Notes under the pieces: generated by a model
What the model saw: the letters and a program-made list of their open reading frames with translations, nothing else
Databases searched by the model: none
Told to the model about the DNA's origin: nothing
Assembly: GCA_009746045.1 (NCBI GenBank)
Contig: RPFO01001139.1
Location: forward strand, 310,242 to 337,741
Direction: 5' to 3'
Source: Mesostigma viride
Lineage: Eukaryota > Streptophyta > Mesostigmatophyceae > Mesostigmatales > Mesostigmataceae
DNA length: 27,500 nt
Made by a program: the position numbers and the translations under genes
Shown here: piece by piece, positions 21,149 to 27,500 of the stretch
How positions within the stretch are numbered: the first letter of the stretch is position 1
How the letters are laid out: each line of letters begins with the position of its first letter

Positions 21149-22619
21149 CAGGTGTTCCAGACCGTCAAAGTACAAGGGGTCAGGGTACTTTTTCACGTAC
21201 AACGTGCATTCCGGAAAACGACGACCTGGCCATGGCGGCTTGCGCCCACGCATGGCATTTACGTTTGCGTTCGAATTTTCTGGCCAAACTTAGGATATTG
21301 ATTTTATACGTCCTAAAGATCATACAGGCCAATTTTTGGTTCGCGGGAATGCCATTTGATAGGTGTCGGCAGCGTTCTTGCTGGAAAAAACTGCGATCAG
21401 GCCGGACGATAGAAACGTTGACAGCAATACCTTTCCGGCGTATTTTAAAGGATATATCGGTTTCTTTGTACTTTTTATGATACATATTAGTCGTAAACGT
21501 GCAAGGGTGGCCAGAAATCGCCGAATCCAGCGACCATGCTGCACAACTTTGGTGTGCCGAAATGCGCCATTTTGCGGCCACCGCCTGGGCCAAGGTAACG
21601 CCATCCATGCCTGGTAAAGCTTAAGCATCGTTTTCCTATCGATGTTTGACGTTTATATATACGTTCTAGCTTGTGTAGCACATTCTTTTTGCATTATTCA
21701 TGCTCTTTCTTGACCCTGGCCTGGCCCCTTTCTAAAACACCCTTCTTAGATGCTTCCCTCAGTCAGTTGACCTGCCACAGGGTGATGGTGATAAGTTTTA
21801 GAGGCTGTATGGGTTTGAATACCTCCATATATGTTTGTTATACATTTCCCACACACATATTGCATGAGTGTGAGGCAGTTGGCTGGTCTCTGTGGCATCA
21901 TCAAGCATGTAACCGGTGAGTAGAAGCTTCCCATTGTCAGCATGTGCCACCAGGTGTGCTGGCCATCACCTGGAAAGCTATAGCAGCGTAGGCCTAGTTT
22001 ATCCTTGCTAGGGCAGGCTGAAATAGGCTTAAAATCACTAGTTTGTTGGTGGCTGCCTCCTAGAATGCATGCCTTGCGTAGGGTATCCGTACCACGTTAC
22101 CTACGTGCATGGACAAGGTGGCACCTGCACATAGGTGCCATGTAAGGGCAGTGTGATGATGCAGTTATGTTTCCCCATAATTGTGGAAGGGAAATGTATT
22201 GTTTGGCATGGTTGGGGCCATATTAGTAGGTATTAGTAGGTAGTATGCCCACTCCTACCCCCTTGGTTGCTTTTTACCAACGGTACCCCTATGGGCTGTA
22301 CTGGGTGTAACTGCTGGTATACCCACCCAAATGATGACCCCAATGGCTCAAACTGTTCAGCTACTAATTGTTTATCATCCCTGAAGTGGTAGGTGCCTAG
22401 CTCTTACAACATAATTCAAAATGCACATTCTACCAAAAATGAAAACGCTCGTCTTGACCCCCCTGACTTTGACGGCAGTTATACATGGCCTACGATGAAT
22501 ATATGTGAGGTTGTGATATATCATGGCTTAGGGCAACTCATGGACATGCTTGCCCCCCAAGGACAGCCATTGGATATTGCTAGGTTGTACAGGGGCTGGT
22601 TTACAAAATAGGTGAGTTA
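21149..22619. other. Region without a recognised gene
   Basis: The open frames here (for example 21180-21608 minus and 22393-22611 plus) carry no motif I recognise. The plus frame ending at 22611 runs into AATAG-GTGAGT, a perfect splice-donor sequence, but its own stop codon precedes the donor. Confidence 0.35.
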
Positions 22620-22650
22620 CTGCCGATTTATCGGCAGCATTTCCGCCCAT

Positions 22651-23421
22651 TTAGGGGTTAAGACGCTGGTCGATGTCGCGGAGCTGGGCGGTGATGTAGT
22701 TGGTGGAGGCGGAGGGGGGGGGGGGGGTGTGGAGGCGAGGAGGGTGGCGGTGGCGGTGGGGATGGTGGGGAGCTCAGCATGCAGCCAGCGTGCGACCCAC
22801 AGCTGCCACATCTGCAGCAATGGGCGTCACGTGCTGTGAGAGGGCGTCGTGGAGGTCAGGTGGAGGAAGGTGGATTCGGTGATGGGGGCAGGACGTGCAG
22901 GAGGTCCTCGGCCGAGCGCTTAAGGATGGTAAAGAGAGCTGCGAGCTGAAGGCGGGGGCGAGACCAGCCGGCCAGGTTGGTCAAAGAAGGGACGTCAGAT
23001 ACGCGGCGGGAAAACCGGCCGTCAGCTCCGTTGCGGAAAAAGTGGGTTTTGAGATGGAGTTGCTGGCACAGGGCCAGCAGTGAGGCGTGTGACCCGTAAA
23101 ACACGAGCTCCAGTATCTTGATGGGTGGCATGTCGAAAAAGGCAGGCCTGCTGACGTCGAAGGTGGTAAAGAGCCTATCAACGTCAAAATCACGCTCAGA
23201 CCAGCCAGGTTTGCCTGCATGGGCGGCTGCGCTTTGGGTCAGGCGATGCAGAGGGCGAGGAAAGCCCGGGAGGTATCTGGGCGACCACCAGTGCGCGATC
23301 GACTAGTGTCACCACTGCCTTCCAGCCCTGATGGCGAAGCTGCAGCCAGAGCTGCAGACGTATTGTCATTGCCGAGCGCAGCCGCCAGGCTGCGTTGCGT
23401 CGAGGAGCGTTTGCTCGTCAT
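22651..23421 (-). pseudogene. Decayed unrecognised coding sequence
   Basis: On the minus strand an ATG at 23421 opens MTSKRSSTQRSLAAALG and a serine/glycine-rich N terminus. After a frame change at about 23250 the sequence reads GKPGWSERDFDVDRLFTTFD, SRPAFFDMPPIKILELVFYG, LALCQQLHLKTHFFRNGADG, then SLTNLAGWSRPRLQLAALF. Further frame changes follow near 22865, 22790 and 22720, and it ends ITAQLRDIDQRLNP at 22651. The helical, alanine/leucine-rich C-terminal part would suit a gag-like or coiled-coil protein. I do not recognise the family. At least three indels and a C-run (about 22713-22727 on the plus strand as G) break it. Confidence 0.45.
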
Positions 23422-23575
23422 ATATTGTGTAATAGCTTCGGAAAGTTATATCAGCATGTGCGTGTGAGAAAGACGAAGCGATTGTGATATTCACAGCTGA
23501 TTTCGGTGCTCAAACGTGAAAGTTATGCGCCGTCAGCCATGGCTACCTCGTGGCTCGTGGCTATTATGTTCCATA

Positions 23576-23576
<1 letters not shown>

Positions 23577-23661
<85 letters not shown>
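23577..23661 (+). repeat. (AAT)n microsatellite, possibly an expanded retrotransposon tail
   Basis: About 28 AAT units. They are preceded by TTATGTTCCATAAT, the same 14 bases that precede the tail of the element end at 17421-17434. The array may therefore have grown from an L1-like tail. The asparagine-run frame across it is not a gene. Confidence 0.9.
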
Positions 23662-23662
<1 letters not shown>

Positions 23663-23685
23663 TATTAATAAATAATCCTTGCGAA

Positions 23686-23930
23686 GTGGAAGACGATTGT
23701 CCAGGCTCACACGCCAGCCCCTGCTGTGGGCAAGCCTCCTCCCCCCAAGAGGAAGGGGCGCTTTGCTGAGCAGTAGAGTAGTTAGGGTTTTTCCAGATTA
23801 GATTAGCTTAGAGAACTTAAGCAAATAGTTCGGTTTCGCGGCTTTGCCCACCTCCATCCATCCAGCAAGGGAATATGTGCTACATGATCTCCCAACGGAG
23901 TCATGTTATAATTTCATTTATTTATTTTTT
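23686..23930 (+). mobile_element. L1-like 5'-truncated insertion, 245 bp, with 13-bp target duplication
   Basis: TAATCCTTGCGAA occurs exactly at 23673-23685 and 23931-23943. The insertion begins with the last 29 codons of an element frame (23687-23776), ending in the basic tail GKPPPPKRKGRFAEQ and a stop. It continues through a UTR with ATCCAGCAAGGGAATATGTG and the CTCC-CAAC-GGAG hairpin, and finishes in an ATTT-rich tail. The frame may be the C terminus of either ORF; too little is left to tell. Confidence 0.82.
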
Positions 23931-23985
23931 TAATCCTTGCGAACCACCCCATGCCAGGCCTTTTAGTATAGGTATGACACATCAT

Positions 23986-24068
23986 CCCATTCCATCCCAT
24001 GTTCCCCTCCCACTGAGGACTTATTATGCTCACGTGACGCAGTCACGTGTCTATTAATTAATTAATTA
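23986..24068 (+). mobile_element. 83-bp insertion with 12-bp target duplication (second 3'-end subfamily)
   Basis: ATGACACATCAT lies exactly at 23974-23985 and 24069-24080. The inserted end carries a perfect 8-bp stem with a GCA loop, CACGTGAC-GCA-GTCACGTG (24031-24049), then TCTATTAATTAATTA. The same hairpin stub and tail occur at 17065-17102. Confidence 0.8.
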
Positions 24069-24090
24069 ATGACACATCATGGTGGTGCAT

Positions 24091-24223
24091 CATGGTAGTT
24101 TATACACCCTATACCCTTGCAGGAAGTAGCCCAGAATGTATGCCCCTTCTCAGGGATATGTTATGTTCTAAATTAAATAACTTTACTTAATTAATTTTAA
24201 TTAATTTTAATTAATTAATTAAC
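24091..24223 (+). mobile_element. 133-bp L1-like 3' end with 10-bp target duplication
   Basis: GGTGGTGCAT occurs at 24081-24090 and 24224-24233. The insert holds the family UTR words CCTTGCAGGAAGTAGCCCAG and CCCCTTCTCAGGGATATG, then a long TTAATT-rich tail. The terminal hairpin is missing or degenerate. Confidence 0.72.
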
Positions 24224-24546
24224 GGTGGTGCATGTGCACTTCGTGCACCCAGAGTAGGTGGCTGCATGTTTACATCCCCCACCTGCAGGTTGTAGTAGCC
24301 CAGAATTAATTAATTAATTAATTAGGAACATAACTCCGATCAGAATAACTCCGTTGGGAGTATATGTAGCACATAGCCCTTGAGAAGGGGCATATGGCCT
24401 ATGATACATTCTAGGCTACTTCATGCAAGGGTGGGAATGTAAGCTACCCTTGCTCTAGGTGCACCAGGGCACCGGCACCCTCATGATCTATCACGCTATG
24501 CCCAGCTAAGGGGGAGCATGTCATAGGTGGGGAAGATCATCATGGC

Positions 24547-24652
24547 AGGAAGTAGCTTCGGATGTATGATAGGCCATATGCCCCCTCTCAAGGGCTATGT
24601 GCTACATATACTCCCAACGGAGTTATGTTACAATTCAATTCAATTCAATTCA
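24547..24652 (+). mobile_element. 106-bp L1-like 3' end nested in copy B, 8-bp target duplication
   Basis: ATCATGGC lies at 24539-24546 and 24653-24660. The insert is the last part of the family UTR with the ACTCC-CAAC-GGAGT hairpin and an (AATTC)n tail, in plus orientation, opposite to its host. Confidence 0.75.
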
Positions 24653-24671
24653 ATCATGGCTATACAAGAGC

Positions 24672-25122
24672 AAGGGGAATACAGCAGTAGTAGTGCAGAA
24701 TAGATAGACCGTGGCCATGTACATGTACGCCTCCTAGAGGCACTATCCTAGCTAAGCCACGCGCTTTCCTTAATCATGTACATGTGTGCCTATGATGAGC
24801 CACACCCCAGATGATGCCTAGCTTTATTTAGTTATGTTGTGCCCATGCAGGGAGTAACTCTCTGCTGAGACGCCATGCCCTAGCTTCTTTGCATAGCTAT
24901 GCTGATCTTCCCCCCCATGACAGGCTCCCCCTTCGCTGGGCATAGCTTGAAGATCATGGGGATGCACGTGCCCTGGTGCACCTAGAGCAAGGGTCCTTTA
25001 CATCCCCACCCTTGCAGGAAGTAGCTTAGGATGTATGATAGGCCATATGCCCCCCTCTCAAGGGCTGTGTGCTACATATACTCCCAACGGAGTTATGTTA
25101 CAATTCAATTCAATTCAATTCA
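24672..25122 (+). mobile_element. 451-bp L1-like ORF1-only 3' end nested in copy B, 10-bp target duplication
   Basis: ATACAAGAGC occurs at 24662-24671 and 25123-25132. The insert begins in the last codons of ORF1 (the CAGCAGTAGTAGTG serine run) and passes directly into the 3' UTR. It ends with the hairpin and an (AATTC)n tail nearly identical to that at 24547-24652, so the two belong to one young subfamily. Confidence 0.82.
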
Positions 25123-25322
25123 ATACAAGAGCTAGGGCATGGCATCTCAGCAGAGAGCAGCTCTCTGCATGGGCACAGCATATAACTAAATAAAGCTAGG
25201 CATCATCTGGGGTGTGGCACATCATAGGCCGGCACGCATGTACATGATTACTGAATAAAGCGCGTGGCTTAGCGCTGGTATAGTGCCTGTAGGAGGCGTA
25301 CAGGTACATGGCCTCGGTCTAT

Positions 25323-25620
25323 CTATTCTACACTACTACTGCTGGAATCCCCTAAGCTGGGGCGTCTGGAGTCGCTGGGGTCGCGGGGGTCGCCTGCCAG
25401 GGCTTGCACATGGCCGACGTAGATGGCCGCCCCCTTCCAGTACACCGGCTGCCCCGCCTTGGTCTGCCGGAGCTGGAGGTAGGTCGGCCATAGCTCCCGT
25501 CGCCGTTGTTGCTGCGCCAGGGTCAAGTCGTCGTCAAGGGTGAAGAGAGTCTTCTCGAGCCGCTTGCGGCATCTGAGAAAAGAAATCTTGTCCGCCGGGT
25601 TCTTAAAGGTGAGAAGGAGA
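25323..25620 (-). pseudogene. L1-type ORF1 C-terminal domain remnant, copy B
   Basis: From 25620 down the frame reads FLRRRKRLEK-like codons, then MTLAQQQRRRELWPTYLQLR, TKAGQPVYWKGAAIYVGH, and a tail ending SSSSSVE with stop at 25323. This is the basic C-terminal domain of ORF1, here open from about 25610 to the stop. It lacks the single-base deletion that shifts copy A at the LQLRQ position. The coiled coil and RRM are missing by 5' truncation. Confidence 0.72.
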
Positions 25621-25653
25621 GGGGGCGCCCCGGCCTTACCCAGCGCCCAGAAT

Positions 25654-25862
25654 TAATTAATTAATTAGAAACATAACTCAGTTGGGAGTACATGTAGCAC
25701 ATATCCCTGAGAAGGGGCATATGGCTTTTAATACATTCTGGGCTACTTCCTGCAAGGGTGGGAATGTAAGCTACTCTTGCTCTAGGTGCACCAGGGCACC
25801 TGCACCCTCATGATCTTCACACTATGCCCAGCTAAGGGGGAGTATGTCATGTGGGGGAAGAT
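25654..25862 (-). mobile_element. 209-bp L1-like 3' end inserted in the target duplication of copy B
   Basis: GCGCCCAGAAT is found at 25643-25653 and 25863-25873. The left copy includes two bases of copy B's end plus B's right-hand target duplication, so this element came after B. It has a TTAATTAATTAG tail at the left, the hairpin (one change) and UTR, in minus orientation. Confidence 0.8.
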
Positions 25863-25911
25863 GCGCCCAGAATGTCCCCTGTAGAATATGCCCATATATC
25901 AAGGAGACAAC

Positions 25912-25976
25912 CATCCAGCAAGGAATATGTGCTACATGATCCCCCAACGGAGTTAGTTATAATTTAATTTAATTTT
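25912..25976 (+). mobile_element. 65-bp L1-like 3' end with 11-bp target duplication
   Basis: AAGGAGACAAC occurs at 25901-25911 and 25977-25987. The insert matches the end of the 23686-23930 element (CATCCAGCAAGGAATATGTG, then the CAACGGAG loop) and ends in AATTTAATTTAATTTT. Confidence 0.8.
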
Positions 25977-25987
25977 AAGGAGACAAC

Positions 25988-26399
25988 TGTGCCCACATGC
26001 CCCTTCTCAGGGGCATACACACGTGACTGCGTCTCAGGGATATATATGCGTTGTAACGTGTACTCCCAACGTCGAGTTATGCTCTCAATTAGTTATTAAA
26101 GCCACAGAGTACTATGCAAATCTCATTAGAAAATAATTACACGAAAGTTACAAATATTGTCTGCATCGTGCCCCAACCAAATTGAGTGAGACAACTAACC
26201 ATATATAGTCACAATTTAAGGTGTAGTGATTAGTGGACGTCTTCCCAAGACGTCAATATGTACATGTATGTCCACACTCCACAGTTAGTCTAAAATATGG
26301 GCCTTAAGTGAGGCCTCGAGCTAATCTTGCAGCAAACTATGCCTACCATGCTTTTTATGTTTACTTGGACCTACAGTTGGGGGGTCATAGTCTTTGACA
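25988..26399. other. Remaining element ends and AT-rich flank
   Basis: A degenerate family end (ACTCCCAACGTCGAGTTATG) lies at 26051-26070 and part of the CACGTGACTGCGTC hairpin arm at about 26020. An 8-bp inverted repeat, GACGTCTT-CCC-AAGACGTC, is at 26236-26254. No gene is recognised. Confidence 0.45.
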
Positions 26400-27136
26400 A
26401 TGTCCGCCCAACGCTGCTTATCCTGCATATCCGACCATATCTCTCTTCCGACACCCTGGCCGCGCAGGGATCCCGGCGATTGCCGAGCGCAGACGGTCAC
26501 CATCACATCCCAGCCCACCTGGCCGGCAGATGATAGCCTCTCGCCACACTCCTACGCGGACCTGCTGCGGTCAGCGACCGCCTCGACCACAGACGCCATC
26601 GCTACGAAACTCCAGGAGCTTGAGGACCTTGGCCAGACAAAACAACGGGAGGCCACCGACCGCGCTCGCTGCGAATGCCGAGTGGTGCTGCGTCGTTTCC
26701 CCCAGCACTCTGGACAGCAGCCAGGTGAGACGTCAACCACCCTTGCCGACGAGCTCAAGGACCAGCTCCTTACCCTCATGGGCCTGGTAGGTGAGGTAGA
26801 ACTGCGCGGGTGGCCACCGCCTTCCCGCTCACGGGACAAGGCGCCCCCCCACCATGCAGTCCTGCTCACCTTCCCGCTCCCCTGAGGAGAAACAGCGGTT
26901 CCTTTTTCGTCGCAAGAGGTTGCACGACCTCCCCTGGGCGCTGGACGACGACCGGCTGACCCCCGCTCAGCAGTGCTCAGCAGCGACGCGACCTGTGGCC
27001 CGAATACCTCCGCCACAAGCAGGACCCCCAGAAGCCCAAGGTGTACTGGAGGGGCGGGGACCTGATGATCAACCACAAGATGTGGACGCCCGGCCCCCTG
27101 CGGGCTAGAATGGCCCTAGCTCGTAATAACTGGTAG
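26400..27136 (+). pseudogene. L1-type ORF1 protein remnant, copy D (second family)
   Basis: From ATG at 26400 the frame gives SYADLLRSATASTTDAIATK, a coiled-coil part (LQELEDLGQTKQREATDRA), an RRM-like start (CRVVLRRFP), then LADELKDQLLTLMGLVGEVE. After a one-base shift near 26870 it reads EEKQRFLFRRKRLHDLPW and LDDDRLTPAQQ. An exact 10-bp tandem duplication (GCTCAGCAGT, 26965-26974, repeated from 26975) then shifts the frame again. The C-terminal domain continues as QQRRDLWPEYLRHKQDPQKP, KVYWRGGDLMINHKMW and ends ARNNW at 27136. It aligns along its length with copy A (ADLLRSATASTT with ADMLKQHTTSTT) but is a distinct family. The start codon choice is tentative. Confidence 0.72.
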
Positions 27137-27380
27137 TCACTGCCGCCATGGCAGCCATGCCTAGAATGTTTGCCTAGCCAAGCCACCATACCTAGTCACG
27201 TGCACGTACCGCTTACGCACGGTATACACAACCAGCCAAAGCCCTAGCTTAGCCCTTGTCCAGCCATGCTACGTCCTGGCTATGACCAGCTTACTTGCAT
27301 GCCCACGCTCCTTGTTATGATATGCTCACACAGGTCTTATTGAGCCCACAGAACTTGCCGGATCGTCTATTAATTAATTA
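27137..27380 (+). other. Probable 3' UTR and tail of ORF1-only element D
   Basis: About 230 bases after the ORF1 stop lead to GGATCGTCTATTAATTAATTA. No reverse-transcriptase ORF is present, as in copies A and B. The UTR sequence is unrelated to theirs apart from the tail. Confidence 0.5.
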
Positions 27381-27448
27381 ATTAATTTAGACTCGAGTGC
27401 TCCCGTTGGGGAGTCAGCACGGAGCATTACCCCGATGGATGGATGGAT
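27381..27448 (+). mobile_element. 68-bp segment with (GATG)n end between 21-bp direct repeats
   Basis: A 21-base word beginning GGATCGTCTATTAATTAATT is found at 27360-27380 and 27449-27469. The segment between contains CTCCC-GTTG-GGGAG, a hairpin-like word, and ends in GATGGATGGATGG. It may be a short retrotransposed end with a GATG tail inserted in D's tail. The repeat is longer than other duplications in the window and contains tail sequence, so this is tentative. Confidence 0.4.
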
Positions 27449-27455
27449 GGATCGT

Positions 27456-27500
27456 CTATTAATTAATTAGGAACATAACTCCGTTGGGAGTATATGTAGC
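27456..27500 (-). mobile_element. L1-like 3' end running off the window
   Basis: The TTAATTAATTAG tail is followed by the ACTCC-GTTG-GGAGT hairpin (reverse orientation) and TATATGTAGC. The rest lies beyond 27500. Confidence 0.75.

Larger units (their letters stand above)
24307..25644 (-). mobile_element. L1-like ORF1-only element (copy B), split by two later insertions
   Basis: GCCCAGAAT occurs at 24298-24306 and 25645-25653. Between them lies a minus-oriented element with its TTAA tail at the left and the terminal hairpin. The 3' UTR then follows, interrupted at 24547-24652 and 24672-25122, then the ORF1 C-terminal part (25620-25323), truncated beyond. With the two insertions removed, the UTR rejoins in register with copy A at 17638-17672. 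Confidence 0.8.

Noticed and set aside
23506-23769. Polyasparagine protein
   Set aside because: Produced by the (AAT)n tract; its downstream part is out of frame with the element's own C-terminal codons at 23687-23776.
24690-25340. Twin-priming (5' inversion) of a single L1 copy
   Set aside because: Both arms carry the same UTR segment, and exact TSDs at 24662-24671 and 25123-25132 resolve it as a plus element inside a minus element.
17117-27500. CRISPR-like or phage-like array from the recurring ends
   Set aside because: Repeats vary in spacing and orientation and each ends in a simple tail with its own target duplication, which fits retrotransposition in a eukaryote.

Overview
This window reads as nuclear DNA of a eukaryote, most probably a green alga. 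It contains a gene with six GT-AG introns. A TGTAA element, the green-algal type of polyadenylation signal, lies downstream of that gene. The window also carries non-LTR retrotransposons of two kinds and many microsatellites. There are no bacterial operons or ribosome-binding sites. I cannot name a species from sequence alone.

Layout. Positions 1-5008 are mostly non-coding: a dispersed repeat of about 200 bp present twice, a long GA microsatellite, and on the minus strand one orphan exon resembling the N-terminal end of a family-5 beta-mannanase. Positions 5009-10975 hold the one clearly intact gene, a seven-exon RRP4 (EXOSC2) encoding a 317-residue RNA-exosome cap subunit. Its introns carry a TCCA microsatellite, a 22-bp minisatellite, a tiny retrotransposon end, and a copied 25-bp piece of the acceptor and start of its own exon 3. 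At 12071-12916 on the minus strand is a frameshifted relative of a bacterial ATP-grasp-like family (the 'Cj0069' type), a candidate for horizontal transfer. Positions 14718-16671 are a 5'-truncated non-LTR retrotransposon with a PD-(D/E)XK-type endonuclease, flanked by a perfect 13-bp target-site duplication (TSD). Positions 18748-21144 are a candidate TTAA-flanked (piggyBac-like) non-autonomous DNA transposon. At 22651-23421 (minus) is a decayed, unrecognised coding sequence.

The most striking part is 17.0-18.6 kb together with 23.7-27.5 kb. Both are packed with 3' ends of L1-like elements. Their ORF1 proteins show a coiled coil, an RRM-like segment and a basic C-terminal domain, and ORF1 runs straight into the 3' UTR with no reverse-transcriptase ORF between. 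That is the architecture of the mammalian half-LINE HAL1. The ends carry short hairpins followed by TTAA-, AATTC- or AAT-rich tails. In 23673-25987 eight insertions can be peeled apart by matched 8-13-bp TSDs, including elements inside elements and one inside another's TSD. At 17.04-17.45 kb one copy appears to have inserted into the tail of an opposite copy, making a long palindrome.

Only RRP4 is likely to serve the host cell. The rest is mobile DNA and its remains, plus two or three decayed or partial genes of other origin.
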